The notes: generated by a model not told the origin, from the letters alone. A stretch of DNA of 64,000 nucleotides from JACPFJ01 sp036504875 (GCA_036504875.1 DASXUK010000070.1:43207-107206); one strand, 5' to 3'; numbered from the stretch's first letter, positions 17,916 through 25,631 are shown. Translations and numbers: made by a program.

Positions 17916-18074
17916 TTATTCCAGCTCAAAAACGTCTTTTCCGGCACCGCATAGCGGACAAGTCCAGTCTTCCGGAAGTGATTCGAAAGGGGTTCCAGCA
18001 GGAATTCCCCGGTCGGGATCGCCCAAGGCTGGGTCGTAGATGTACTGGCAGATGGTGCAGGTCCAACGTTGCAT
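17916..18074 (-). CDS. Rubredoxin
   Basis: A 52-residue protein, the usual rubredoxin size. The two iron-binding cysteine pairs are CTICQYIYD and CPLCGAGKD, with the conserved DPALGDPDRGIPAGTPFE segment between them. It holds one iron bound by four cysteines and acts as a soluble one-electron carrier, typically to rubredoxin-dependent oxygen or superoxide-reducing enzymes in anaerobes. A ribosome site (AAAAGGAGAAATTATT) precedes ATG 18074. The ferredoxin gene lies 17 bases upstream on the same strand, so the two form an operon. Confidence 0.96.
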   Translation of the reverse strand: MQRWTCTICQYIYDPALGDPDRGIPAGTPFESLPEDWTCPLCGAGKDVFELE

Positions 18075-18091
18075 AATAATTTCTCCTTTTC

Positions 18092-18283
18092 CTACTTATT
18101 TTCCCAGCTGATACATTGAACTGGGCAGGCGTCGATAGCCTGTTGAATATCCTTTTCAGGGGCACCGGCGGGATCGTAACATTCTGATTTTCCTGAATCG
18201 TCGAACCGAAAAACACCGGGGCAGGTCGAAATGCAGAGTCCGCAACTTATGCAGCTATCTTGGTCAACCCAAGGTTTTTTCAT
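18092..18283 (-). CDS. Ferredoxin, single [4Fe-4S] type
   Basis: A 63-residue protein starting MKKPWVDQDSCISCGLC. The CISCGLCISTCP motif plus a C-terminal ACPVQCI resemble single-cluster [4Fe-4S] ferredoxins such as that of Desulfovibrio gigas, in which three ligands come from the first motif and the fourth from the C-terminal CP, with the remaining cysteines able to form a disulfide. It serves as a low-potential electron carrier. The start at ATG 18283 is supported by AAAGGAGGATTGCT; a longer frame from 18325 has no site. The rubredoxin gene follows 17 bases downstream. Confidence 0.92.
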   Translation of the reverse strand: MKKPWVDQDSCISCGLCISTCPGVFRFDDSGKSECYDPAGAPEKDIQQAIDACPVQCISWENK

Positions 18284-18310
18284 AGCAATCCTCCTTTTGA
18301 CAATAGCTGA

Positions 18311-18339
18311 AATGTATACCAGCATCTCTGAACTGTCAA
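18311..18339 (-). promoter_or_regulatory. Probable sigma-70 promoter for ferredoxin-rubredoxin
   Basis: On the minus strand TTGACA (18339-18334) is followed after 17 bases by TACATT (18316-18311), about 28 bases before the ferredoxin ATG. The -35 box is perfect; the -10 box matches four of six positions. Confidence 0.45.
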
Positions 18340-18388
18340 TCTGACAACGCTGACAACGGGGAATCTGTTATAAAACAGGAGCAGAACA

Positions 18389-19012
18389 ATGATATTTGAA
18401 ATTGTGGTGGTTGGCCCTTTGGAGGTCAATTGTTTCATACTGGGTTGCAAAGAAACAGGTGAAGGAATTGTGGTTGACGCCGGCGGCGATGCTGACAAGA
18501 TCCTCACCGTTGTTCAAAATCATGACCTGACCATCAAGCAGGTTATCAGCACCCACGGCCACTTTGATCATATTGGCGCAAACCGATCGCTAATTGAGCG
18601 TTTCAGCGCCAGTTACCGTATTCATGAAGCCGATGTGCACATGCTGGAGCGTGCTGCCGATGTTGCTCGTGCCTATGGTATGCGAGGAGACAACTCACCC
18701 CCGCCGGATGCGTTTTTAGAAGATGGTATGGAGATAGCTCTCGGTAAAGTCCGGATCAAGGTGCTTCACACGCCGGGACACACACAGGGAGGCTGTTGCC
18801 TGTACATGGAAGATGAAAAGAAGATCATAACTGGCGATACCCTTTTTGCCGATTCCATCGGCCGCACCGATCTTCCCGGGGGATCGCACCAGCAGTTGCT
18901 CGACAGTATCCGGACCAAGCTTTTCACATTGCCGGCCGATGTAGTGGCCTATCCGGGCCATGGCCCCCAAACAACCATTGGCCACGAAAAAGCTAACAAC
19001 CCTTATTTTTAG
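18389..19012 (+). CDS. Metallo-beta-lactamase-fold hydrolase (glyoxalase II-like)
   Basis: A 207-residue soluble hydrolase. Dinuclear metal motifs are all present: STHGHFDHIGA (HxHxDH), HTPGHTQGG, ITGDTLFADSIGRTDLPGG (bridging Asp) and AYPGHGPQTTIGHEKANNPYF. It has the short form of glyoxalase II-like proteins (about 210 residues) without the C-terminal substrate domain, so the thioester substrate is not certain. Ribosome site GGAG precedes ATG 18389. It overlaps in promoter space with the divergent ferredoxin. coaBC begins 9 bases downstream, which suggests cotranscription. Confidence 0.92.
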   Translation: MIFEIVVVGPLEVNCFILGCKETGEGIVVDAGGDADKILTVVQNHDLTIKQVISTHGHFDHIGANRSLIERFSASYRIHEADVHMLERAADVARAYGMRGDNSPPPDAFLEDGMEIALGKVRIKVLHTPGHTQGGCCLYMEDEKKIITGDTLFADSIGRTDLPGGSHQQLLDSIRTKLFTLPADVVAYPGHGPQTTIGHEKANNPYF

Positions 19013-19021
19013 AGGTAGCAT

Positions 19022-20224
19022 ATGCTGAACAATAAACAGATTGTGCTCGGTGTCACCGGCGGCATAGCGGCCTATAAGGCCGTTGAATTACTGCGTCTTC
19101 TTACCAAGGCTGGTGCGGTTGTGCATGTAGTGATGACCAGCGCGGCGCAGGAATTTGTAACCCCGCTTACCTTTCAAACCCTGTCCGCCAATCCGGTGCA
19201 CACTGATATATTCAACCTTATTTCGGAAAGGGAGATCAGCCACATCTCATTGGCCGATCGCGCCGACCTGTTTATAATCGCTCCTGCCACGGCCAATATC
19301 ATCGGCAAGATTGCCGGAGGCATTGCCGATGATATGCTCACCACCACAGTAATGGCTACCAAGGCGCCAGTACTGCTAGCTCCGGCCATGAATGTCAATA
19401 TGTTCACCAATCCTTTTTACCAGGAAAACGAGGAGAAACTGCGGCAAAGGGGTTATCTGTTTGTTGCGCCGGAAAAGGGTTTTTTGGCCTGCGGTTGGGA
19501 AGGGGAAGGGAAACTGGCAGCGGTTGAATCCATATTTGAAGCCGCCGTCACAGCGCTTACCCCCAAGGACTTGATCGGCCAAACCATAATGGTGACTGCC
19601 GGCCCGACCCGCGAGGAAATCGATCCGGTAAGATTCATCAGTAACCACTCATCCGGCAAGATGGGCTATGCCCTGGCTCGGGCCGCTTCACGCCGAGGTG
19701 CCCAGGTAATCCTGATCAGCGGTCCAGTATCGCTGGCGGCACCGGATGGCGTTGTACGTATTAATGTGGAAAGCGCCCAGCAGATGCATGTTGCTGTCAT
19801 GTCCCGGATCAGTGGCTGTTCAGCCGTAATCAAGGCGGCTGCGGTGGCGGATTACCGGCCGGATGAGCGCCGGGAAGCGAAGATCAAGAAGCAGGAAGCT
19901 GAAATGGTCATCAAGCTGGTAAAAAATCGGGACATCCTGGCGGAGTTGGGCAAGCTCGAGCACCGGCCTTTATTAGTCGGCTTTGCGGCTGAGACCGGCA
20001 ACCTGAAAGCGCTGGCTGCGCAAAAGCTGGAAGAGAAGAATCTGGATCTGATTGTGGCGAATAATGTGAGCGAGACCGATGCCGGTTTCAATGTGGATGA
20101 TAATCGCGCCGTGCTGTTATTCCGCGATGGCCGTGAAATAGAATACCCTTTGATGACCAAGGAAAATTTAGCCGGCATAATCCTCGATCATATTTCAGCT
20201 GAATTGAAAATCAAGGTTTGCTAG
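19022..20224 (+). CDS. coaBC: Bifunctional phosphopantothenoylcysteine decarboxylase / phosphopantothenate-cysteine ligase
   Basis: A 400-residue bifunctional enzyme of coenzyme A synthesis. The N-terminal flavoprotein (CoaC) half begins GVTGGIAAYKAVELLRLL and contains LLAPAMNVNMF, the PxMNxxM signature, with the active Cys in GFLACGWEGEGKLA. The CoaB half starts near residue 190 (MVTAGPTREEIDPVRF...NHSSGKMGYALA) and contains AVADYRPDERREAKIKK and LVGFAAET. It couples 4'-phosphopantothenate to cysteine with CTP and then decarboxylates the product. The length is normal. Its TAG stop is shared with the convergent gene through the palindrome CTAG. Confidence 0.97.
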   Translation: MLNNKQIVLGVTGGIAAYKAVELLRLLTKAGAVVHVVMTSAAQEFVTPLTFQTLSANPVHTDIFNLISEREISHISLADRADLFIIAPATANIIGKIAGGIADDMLTTTVMATKAPVLLAPAMNVNMFTNPFYQENEEKLRQRGYLFVAPEKGFLACGWEGEGKLAAVESIFEAAVTALTPKDLIGQTIMVTAGPTREEIDPVRFISNHSSGKMGYALARAASRRGAQVILISGPVSLAAPDGVVRINVESAQQMHVAVMSRISGCSAVIKAAAVADYRPDERREAKIKKQEAEMVIKLVKNRDILAELGKLEHRPLLVGFAAETGNLKALAAQKLEEKNLDLIVANNVSETDAGFNVDDNRAVLLFRDGREIEYPLMTKENLAGIILDHISAELKIKVC

Positions 20225-21144
20225 CCTCGGCGACCCTTTCCGTTGTGTAACCCCTCAAGTAATTTTGGTTTGTGTAGTGCCTGAAGCAACCTTCCCCTGA
20301 CCGCCTCCACCTGCTCCAAGCCTTCCAGCTTTGTCAGACGCCCGCTCTTATAAAGTAGCCGCAGATTTTTCCTGAAGGCCTCGGCCGTTGCCAGTGCCCG
20401 TTCACCGGTAGGATCCGTGGAGGGGTGTTTTGAATCACCTGCCAGTTGCAGACAATCAAAAACCGCCTGCTCGGTCAGTTTCAGATATTCAACCCGGTCT
20501 TCTTGTGAGAGTACGTAGCGTGAATTGTTAGAGAGCGTCTGCATGACCCTTTGCCACTTCTCCAGCCGCGACAAAAGCATGATTGAATTGAAGATGCGTT
20601 TATTGGTGCCGAAAGAAAAGATGGTGGGGGTTAACACCTTTCTAAACAGCACGTCATTCGCCTGCTGGTCGGTTTGACAGACCTCCCGGGCCCGGTCCCA
20701 GACTTCTTTTTCCACAAAGGTTTCAAAGCGCATCTCCCAGTAGGTATGCTTCATGGTAACTGTGGCAAAAGAACGCATGATCTTGTAGGGCACATAGTAG
20801 TTATGGGCGATTGAGTCAGCCGCCAGGTGGGAAAGATAGCCATAGGCACAGGCTTGCTCTCCGTCAGTAACTGCAGCTTTGAGGACCTTCTGGCCAACCT
20901 GCCAGCGATGGCAATTCAGCAGGTAATGGGTGTATTTTTTGCCCAAGGTAATATCAGCGGCGATACAGCCGTAAAGATAATCGCGAGGATGGGCCGCCAA
21001 AATTGCAGCAATCGCCGCGGGCACCAAACTCAGGTTATCAAGTACTTTGAGGCCTACCTGAAGATGAATTCCGCCACCCCAGGCAAAAGCCTGCTCTGGA
21101 ACGCAGACAATTGTCAGGATCACGATGAAAAAATATAGGAACAT
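20221..21144 (-). CDS. Zinc-dependent phospholipase C-like exported protein
   Basis: A 307-residue protein with a signal peptide (LYFFIVILTIVCVPEQAFA). The mature start AWGGGIHLQVG has Trp at residue 2 or so, as in bacterial zinc-dependent phospholipase C where it is a metal ligand. Further histidines and acids appear in HPRDYLYGCIAADIT, YTHYLLNCHRW and YGYLSHLAADSIAHNYYVP, a pattern (HLxAD...H) typical of this family. The C-terminal third is helical and charged and has no recognisable domain. Enzymatic activity is inferred only. The gene converges on coaBC, and the two stop codons overlap by four bases. Confidence 0.72.
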   Translation of the reverse strand: MFLYFFIVILTIVCVPEQAFAWGGGIHLQVGLKVLDNLSLVPAAIAAILAAHPRDYLYGCIAADITLGKKYTHYLLNCHRWQVGQKVLKAAVTDGEQACAYGYLSHLAADSIAHNYYVPYKIMRSFATVTMKHTYWEMRFETFVEKEVWDRAREVCQTDQQANDVLFRKVLTPTIFSFGTNKRIFNSIMLLSRLEKWQRVMQTLSNNSRYVLSQEDRVEYLKLTEQAVFDCLQLAGDSKHPSTDPTGERALATAEAFRKNLRLLYKSGRLTKLEGLEQVEAVRGRLLQALHKPKLLEGLHNGKGRRG

Positions 21145-21160
21145 GATGTATTCTTTCGCT

Positions 21161-21190
21161 TTGACAGGCTGATTAAGTTACTGTTACAGT
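21161..21190 (+). promoter_or_regulatory. Probable sigma-70 promoter for udg
   Basis: TTGACA (21161-21166), an 18-base spacer, then an extended -10 TGTTACAGT (TACAGT at 21185-21190). It lies 46 bases before the glycosylase ATG. Confidence 0.45.
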
Positions 21191-21235
21191 TTCAAGTCAT
21201 ATTACTCCATTATCAGGTCTGAATACAATCAAGCT

Positions 21236-22012
21236 ATGAAAAAAGCCTACTCATTCAATACTGTGGCGGCAGCATCTATCAAAGAATACCTTCTGGCGCT
21301 TCAGGAAAGCGGACTGGAAGGTATCCCTCCCAGCATCCTCTACAGCACATCTTTGCCCCCCGCGGCACAGCTGACACCCCTGCCGGCAGCCCCTGAATCA
21401 CATCCGGCAGATATGTTGAAGCACGAATCACTGGAAAAAATCCGTAAGGAACTTGGAGAATGCCAGGGCTGCAAGCTGGCTAAAACAAGAACAAATCTGG
21501 TTTTTGGGGTTGGTAATCATCAGGCGCGGCTTATTTTTGTAGGAGAGGGGCCGGGAGCGGATGAGGACAAACAGGGGGAGCCATTCGTTGGCGAGGCTGG
21601 ACAGGTATTGAATCGCATCATCTCGGCCATGGATCTGAAACGGGAAGAGGTCTATATCTGCAATGTGGTCAAGTGTCGCCCCCCCAAAAACCGCGATCCG
21701 GAGCCGGAGGAGATTGCCGCCTGCTCAAAGTATCTGTTGCGGCAGATCCGTTCGATAAATCCGGAGGTAATTGTGGCGCTAGGGAAATTTGCGTCCCAGA
21801 CCTTACTGGCAACCAAGGAGCCTATCTCCAGGTTGCGTGGAAACTTCCGCGATTTCCACGGCATCCCGCTCATGCCGACTTATCATCCCTCCTACCTGCT
21901 GCGCAAACAGGGCGAGGGGAGTATGGAAGCCTTTTGGGAGGTATGGGACGACATGACCCAGGTGCTCAGGCTGCTTAAGCTGCCGGTGCCGGAGAAGAAC
22001 AGAAAGAAGTAG
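21236..22012 (+). CDS. Uracil-DNA glycosylase, family 4
   Basis: A 258-residue DNA-repair enzyme that removes uracil from DNA. After a variable N-terminal region of about 70 residues comes the iron-sulfur family-4 core: CQGCKLAKTRTN (first two cluster cysteines), the active-site motif FVGEGPGADEDKQGEPFVG, VVKCRPPKNRDPEPEEIAAC (remaining cysteines) and the second catalytic motif MPTYHPSYLLR. Family-4 enzymes carry a [4Fe-4S] cluster. The start has only a weak ribosome site. A decayed copy of the 3' end of this gene occurs 1.4 kb downstream (23344-23450), on the far side of a transposase insertion zone. Confidence 0.93.
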   Translation: MKKAYSFNTVAAASIKEYLLALQESGLEGIPPSILYSTSLPPAAQLTPLPAAPESHPADMLKHESLEKIRKELGECQGCKLAKTRTNLVFGVGNHQARLIFVGEGPGADEDKQGEPFVGEAGQVLNRIISAMDLKREEVYICNVVKCRPPKNRDPEPEEIAACSKYLLRQIRSINPEVIVALGKFASQTLLATKEPISRLRGNFRDFHGIPLMPTYHPSYLLRKQGEGSMEAFWEVWDDMTQVLRLLKLPVPEKNRKK

Positions 22013-22074
22013 GTGCGCACTGCGTATGCCTCTATAGCCTGTGCAGTCCTCTTGCAAATGTGAGAATGGGGAGG

Positions 22075-22194
22075 CGTCCCTATTTCCCCAAACGCTCCTT
22101 AATTTGTATCGTATTTAAGGTTTAGCAGCCCGGAATAAATAGAATAAATAGGGACATCCGCCAATTAAAGGGGAAGAACAGGACGTCCCTATTT
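22075..22194. repeat. Short inverted/direct repeats GTCCCTATTT
   Basis: GTCCCTATTT occurs at about 22076-22085 and 22185-22194, and its reverse complement AAATAGGGAC at 22146-22155. Together they can fold into alternative hairpins. They lie just outside the RAYT transposase region, and GGGAC also occurs on the far side near 22811. Confidence 0.6.
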
Positions 22195-22286
22195 ATCTTG
22201 CGTCACGTTATCTTCTTCTTTCCCTTCCCTGCCAACCCCTTGAAATTTTCGCCCGTAATCACCGGCTTACCCGACCACTTCTCAAT

Positions 22287-22335
22287 CCGTGGGATGAATC
22301 GCACGGCTACCGTCAAGCGCCCCGATGGGGCTTTA
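22287..22335. repeat. REP-like element, copy A
   Basis: A 49-base element beginning CCGTGGGATGAATC and ending in the hairpin GCCCCGATGGGGC followed by TTTA. It directly abuts the stop of the transposase gene. Copy B at 22912 differs at only three of the 49 positions and has the same orientation. Confidence 0.8.
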
Positions 22336-22337
22336 CC

Positions 22338-22790
22338 TCAACCCCACACATAGCGTTCGTCAAATTCAACCTCATGCTTTTTAAGAAAATGAACATACTC
22401 TTCCTGAAACGATTTTGTCCGGTGATGTTCACGTTGACCTTCAATATAACGTACCGTATCAGCTATCTGGGAAAGACCTACCGTGAATGCCCCGTATCCA
22501 TCCTGCCATGCAAACGCCATCATATCGTTGTCGCTCTCATGAATCCAACGAGATGAGGCGCCTTTGAGCAGTTGTACCGCTTTACTGACGGAAATGGTGG
22601 CCGGTAATGCCAGCAGGATATGTATATGGTCGTCATATCCTCCAACTTTTAACGCCTTCATTCCGTTTGTGCGGGCAATACCGCCGAGATATTCCCATAT
22701 TCTGGATTCCTTGGCGGCAACAAGCCACGGCTCCCGGTTTTTGGTGCTGAACACAATATGGTAATGCAATGACTTGTATGTATTGGCCAT
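22338..22790 (-). CDS. REP-associated tyrosine transposase (RAYT, IS200/IS605-like Y1 HUH)
   Basis: A 150-residue single-strand transposase. The HUH metal site is in GGYDDHIHILLALP, the catalytic tyrosine in ADTVRYIEGQREHHR, and the N-terminus SLHYHIVFSTKNREPWL is typical. It ends at DERYVWG, the normal RAYT C-terminus. RAYTs are domesticated relatives of IS200 that process REP palindromes. REP-like repeats flank this gene on both sides (22287 and 22912), which supports that reading. Ribosome site AAGGAAA precedes ATG 22790. The frame continues after the TGA for 44 more codons without interruption. Confidence 0.9.
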   Translation of the reverse strand: MANTYKSLHYHIVFSTKNREPWLVAAKESRIWEYLGGIARTNGMKALKVGGYDDHIHILLALPATISVSKAVQLLKGASSRWIHESDNDMMAFAWQDGYGAFTVGLSQIADTVRYIEGQREHHRTKSFQEEYVHFLKKHEVEFDERYVWG

Positions 22791-22823
22791 GAGATTTCCT
22801 TAGTCCTGTAGGGACGGTGCGAT

Positions 22824-22848
22824 GGTAGACGGAGAATTCATTCCCCGG
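22824..22848. repeat. Inverted partial REP copy
   Basis: This 25-base stretch matches the reverse complement of the first part of the REP-like element with five mismatches. With copy B it can form a large inverted pair (BIME-like) just upstream of the transposase start. Confidence 0.5.
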
Positions 22849-22868
22849 ATCAATGGTGCATCATATCC

Positions 22869-22890
22869 CACCGTCGCGTACGCGACGGTG
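22869..22890. repeat. Perfect 22-bp palindrome
   Basis: CACCGTCGCG followed by TACGCGACGGTG reads the same on both strands. It lies between the inverted partial REP and REP copy B, a likely part of the single-strand structure recognised by the transposase. Confidence 0.65.
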
Positions 22891-22911
22891 AATGGGGATT
22901 GTCGCCTCAGC

Positions 22912-22960
22912 CCGTGGGATGAATCCTACGGCTACCGTCAAACGCCCCGATGGGGCTTTA
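22912..22960. repeat. REP-like element, copy B
   Basis: A 49-base direct repeat of copy A (three mismatches) with the same GCCCCGATGGGGC hairpin. Its end coincides with the point at which the KilA-N reading frame is cut off. Confidence 0.8.
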
Positions 22961-23241
22961 ACAAGTACCACCGTAGCGGCCTGCGCTCGCGATCAGCCCT
23001 TTGGCTCCAGTCAGTTTGATCCATTTTTTGGCAGACAGGAAAAAACTGTTCCGGCCAGCCTCATTTTTAATTCCCTCGAATTCGAGGAATTAAAAACTGG
23101 GTTATTGATACGCTCCCAGACACCGAGGAACAGGACTGTGTCCTTGTTCTTGAGCCACTGTTCAATCAGTGCGCCTCCGCCATCAAAGTTTCGCACCATG
23201 TCGGTGAGCGAAATATAGTCCTCACCCTGCTGACTGCGCAC
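22958..23241 (-). pseudogene. KilA-N domain protein remnant, frameshifted and truncated
   Basis: Starting at a GTG (23241) the frame encodes GEDYISLTDMVRNFDGG and VLFLGVWERINNPVFN, a good match to the KilA-N DNA-binding domain. Near 23072 the frame shifts by one base, and the continuation in the neighbouring frame reads FEGIKNEAGRNSFFLSAKKW and then GLIASAGRYGGT, as expected for the rest of the domain. The homology stops at GRYGGT, exactly where REP copy B begins. About half of a normal KilA-N gene is missing. This is the remnant of a phage- or toxin-like gene broken by the RAYT/REP unit. The functional call is inference from motif memory. Confidence 0.75.
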
Positions 23242-23343
23242 AGCTGTACATCCTTAACAGAATTCAGCTGCCACATCCATAAGTATTAGTCTTAATTAAG
23301 AGAGGTCTTGCGGAAGGAAATCAAGGGGTATTTTTTGGGAAAT

Positions 23344-23450
23344 CCTTTTGGGAGGTATGGGAAGGTATGGGAAGGTATGGGACGATATACCAAAATGCTG
23401 GTACTGAAGAACAGGAAGAAGGAAGTGCAGGCAAGTCCTCTATAGTCCAA
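23344..23450 (+). pseudogene. Decayed duplicate of the udg 3' end with a 10-bp tandem repeat
   Basis: CCTTTTGGGAGGTATGGGA here repeats the end of the glycosylase gene (21930-21948). After an internal deletion, GAAGAACAGGAAGAAG and CCTCTATAG also match the gene's last codons and the sequence beyond its stop (to about 22043). A unit GGTATGGGAA is present three times in tandem (23354-23382). The copy lies on the other side of the transposase/KilA-N region and overlaps the 3' end of the next gene. Confidence 0.65.
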
Positions 23451-24324
23451 ACCATCTCCGCACCACAAATACATCCTTCTGCTTGCTGCCCGGCGGCCAT
23501 TCGTTTATCGGGCTGCGCGTGCGCATAATCTGCGTTAACCGCTGTCGTAGTGAGGTTATCACCACACCGCCGTGGCCAGGCTTGCTGCAATCCAGTCGGC
23601 TTTCAATAACTGTTTGCTTATCAAGCACAATCAGGACATGACCATTCCAGACAATCAAGTCCAGCGGTTCCAGCAGTTTGAGTAGTTCGTCAGCTGTTTT
23701 TCCGGTGATCGGCAGGCCGGCACCAAAGGAGATCAGTTGCGAGGTATTGCGAGGAGTAGCACCATCCGTGGCCTGATAAAGAAGCCCGGAGCAGTCCAGC
23801 CCGGTCAAGGTCAAGCGTTCTCGCTCTGCCTTGGAAAAGGTGCCGCGGTAGAACATCCCCATCAACTCCCCTACCCCCTGCTGAATATTGCCCCCCCATA
23901 CATAGGGGCTGCCAAGCCCGGTTTTGAGTCGACTCAGGATCTCCTTTTTCAAGGGCAACTGTCTGGATCGCGGCGGTGGTAAAATCTCCTTCAGCTCGAG
24001 AAACCGGCTCTCCACGTAAAGCGCCCCGCCAGCAGGGGTTGGATACTCATCGGTCTCTACCCGGAAGACAGCCGGCTCGCCGCCCGAAACCTGCTCCAGC
24101 AATCTGAAAACAGTCCCAGGCAAGGCGATATACTCCAAGGCCCGTACCTGACCGCAGTGATCTGTCTTCAGCGTCCTGCCATCCTGACCGCCGAAGACCG
24201 ATTTGAAACCGGGCGTATTGAGTACCGGTGCTGGTAACCTGGCTACACCATATAAAGCAGCTTCGCTAGCGGCTGCCCAGACGACTGTAACTAACAGGAA
24301 CAGGAATAGAAGATACCTTAGCAT
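23440..24324 (-). CDS. NlpC/P60-family cysteine peptidase, exported
   Basis: A 294-residue protein with a signal peptide (MLRYLLFLFLLVTVVWAAAS). An N-terminal SH3-like region (about 50-120) is followed by the NlpC/P60 core: GSPYVWGGNIQQG, the catalytic Cys in LTGLDCSGLLYQATDG, and the His in LIVWNGHVLIVLDKQTVIES. These enzymes cut D-gamma-glutamyl-diaminopimelate or similar cell-wall bonds in the periplasm. I prefer ATG 24324; a TTG at 24333 is also possible. The 3' end overlaps the decayed udg repeat, so the last few residues (RRWFGL) may be recent. Confidence 0.85.
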   Translation of the reverse strand: MLRYLLFLFLLVTVVWAAASEAALYGVARLPAPVLNTPGFKSVFGGQDGRTLKTDHCGQVRALEYIALPGTVFRLLEQVSGGEPAVFRVETDEYPTPAGGALYVESRFLELKEILPPPRSRQLPLKKEILSRLKTGLGSPYVWGGNIQQGVGELMGMFYRGTFSKAERERLTLTGLDCSGLLYQATDGATPRNTSQLISFGAGLPITGKTADELLKLLEPLDLIVWNGHVLIVLDKQTVIESRLDCSKPGHGGVVITSLRQRLTQIMRTRSPINEWPPGSKQKDVFVVRRWFGL

Positions 24325-24727
24325 GACGAGCAATGACCTGTGCGGGCCTGTCGTACTGGTTCACCCAGGCCCTCCTGCATTATTTGAAAAAGCCCGATTT
24401 TATCAATTGAAATTAGCTGATAAAGTTGCTCTGGCAAATTTTGATCAATCCCGCTTTTGACAGAATCAGTCATGAAATAGCCCTCTTTTTACATTGGTAA
24501 GACCGGCAGACCTGACCTTTATCCTCTTCTGACAAGTTTGATGTATTATAAGATGTTTAAAGTTATTTTGCATCCACTTGTAGCTGAAAAACGTTTGTTT
24601 CATACGAAGTTGCACCTTGATGCACTTCGTGATACAAGGCATACACAAAAGCAGCTGTTGATGTTAGCTCTCAGAGTAGCGCTAGCTCTGCCGAAGCTCC
24701 TGAGCTAGGATTGCCAAGCCGGGGCGA
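24325..24727. other. Divergent intergenic region
   Basis: About 400 AT-rich bases between the NlpC/P60 gene and cheR. An imperfect hairpin built on ACGAAGT/TGCACTTCGT lies at 24603-24632. No clear gene is present. Promoters for both flanking genes should lie here but no strong consensus was found. Confidence 0.5.
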
Positions 24728-25597
24728 TTGCCTGATCAGAGAGAACCTTACTTGACCTCTATTATCGAAGACAAAATATCTGTGGCCTTCCCGGATATCA
24801 ATGAAGAGGAGCTGGCCGAAATCAGTATGATCCTGAGCATGCGGCGCAGTTTTGATATGTCGGCTTACAAGGATAACTACCTTCGCCGACGAGTGGCCAT
24901 CCGGATTCGCAGCACTCATTGCAGCACCCCGGGTGAGTATTGCAACCTGCTCAGGCAGGACAGCCAGGAACTTGACCAGCTTCAAAAAACATTGACCATT
25001 CATGTCAGCCAGTTTTTTCGAAATCCAACCATGTTCGAGAAGCTGCGTAGCGATCTCCTGCCTGGGATATTTGCCGCCCTGAAACCAGAACCTTTGCAAA
25101 TCTGGTGTCTAGGCTGTGCAGCCGGTGAGGAACCTTATAGCCTGGCGATCCTGTTGCGGGAATACTTTTCCCAGGAGATCCGTCAGCTATCATTAACCAT
25201 CATCGGGACCGATATCGATCAGGGAGTTCTGCAGGCGGCCCACGCGGCTCACTATTCCGCTGAGCGTGTCAAGGATGTTCCTGAAAAGCTGCTGGACCGC
25301 TATTTTCACCAAGAGGATTCACAGTTTTGCCTGATAGAGGAAATCCGGGAGATGGTAACATTCATTCAGGCCGATATCACCAATTTCGATCACTATCTGC
25401 CCAGCAACCTTGTGATGTGCCGCAATACCCTGATCTACTTTAACCGTGCGGATCAGGAAAAAATACTTATTGGTATCGCCGGTACTCTGGTACCCGGCGG
25501 CTTGCTTGTGCTCGGCAAGTCCGAAACACTGGTGGGCGAAGCCCGTAGACGGTTTGAGTCGATCTGCCCCGTGGAGCGTATCTATCGCAGGTTGTAA
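24728..25597 (+). CDS. cheR: Chemotaxis protein methyltransferase
   Basis: A 289-residue CheR that transfers methyl groups from S-adenosylmethionine to glutamates of chemoreceptors. The N-terminal helical domain contains FDMSAYKDNYLRRRVAIRI and VSQFFRNPTMFEKL. The SAM-binding domain shows IWCLGCAAGEEPYSLAILL, GTDIDQGVLQAA and SNLVMCRNTLIYFNRADQE. The length is normal. The start is uncertain: TTG 24728 is the first in-frame codon with full homology and the ribosome site is poor. A chemoreceptor gene follows 34 bases later and cheW after that, a compact cheR-mcp-cheW set without cheA, cheY or cheB in view. Confidence 0.92.
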   Translation: MPDQREPYLTSIIEDKISVAFPDINEEELAEISMILSMRRSFDMSAYKDNYLRRRVAIRIRSTHCSTPGEYCNLLRQDSQELDQLQKTLTIHVSQFFRNPTMFEKLRSDLLPGIFAALKPEPLQIWCLGCAAGEEPYSLAILLREYFSQEIRQLSLTIIGTDIDQGVLQAAHAAHYSAERVKDVPEKLLDRYFHQEDSQFCLIEEIREMVTFIQADITNFDHYLPSNLVMCRNTLIYFNRADQEKILIGIAGTLVPGGLLVLGKSETLVGEARRRFESICPVERIYRRL

Positions 25598-25631
25598 TAT
25601 TCAATTAGGTTTGGGTTAACGAGGAGGCAGT

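Noticed and set aside
24603..24632. Another member of the ACGAAG inverted-repeat family upstream of cheR
   Set aside because: Only about ten bases per arm agree and the arms are a few bases apart; it looks like an ordinary small hairpin.
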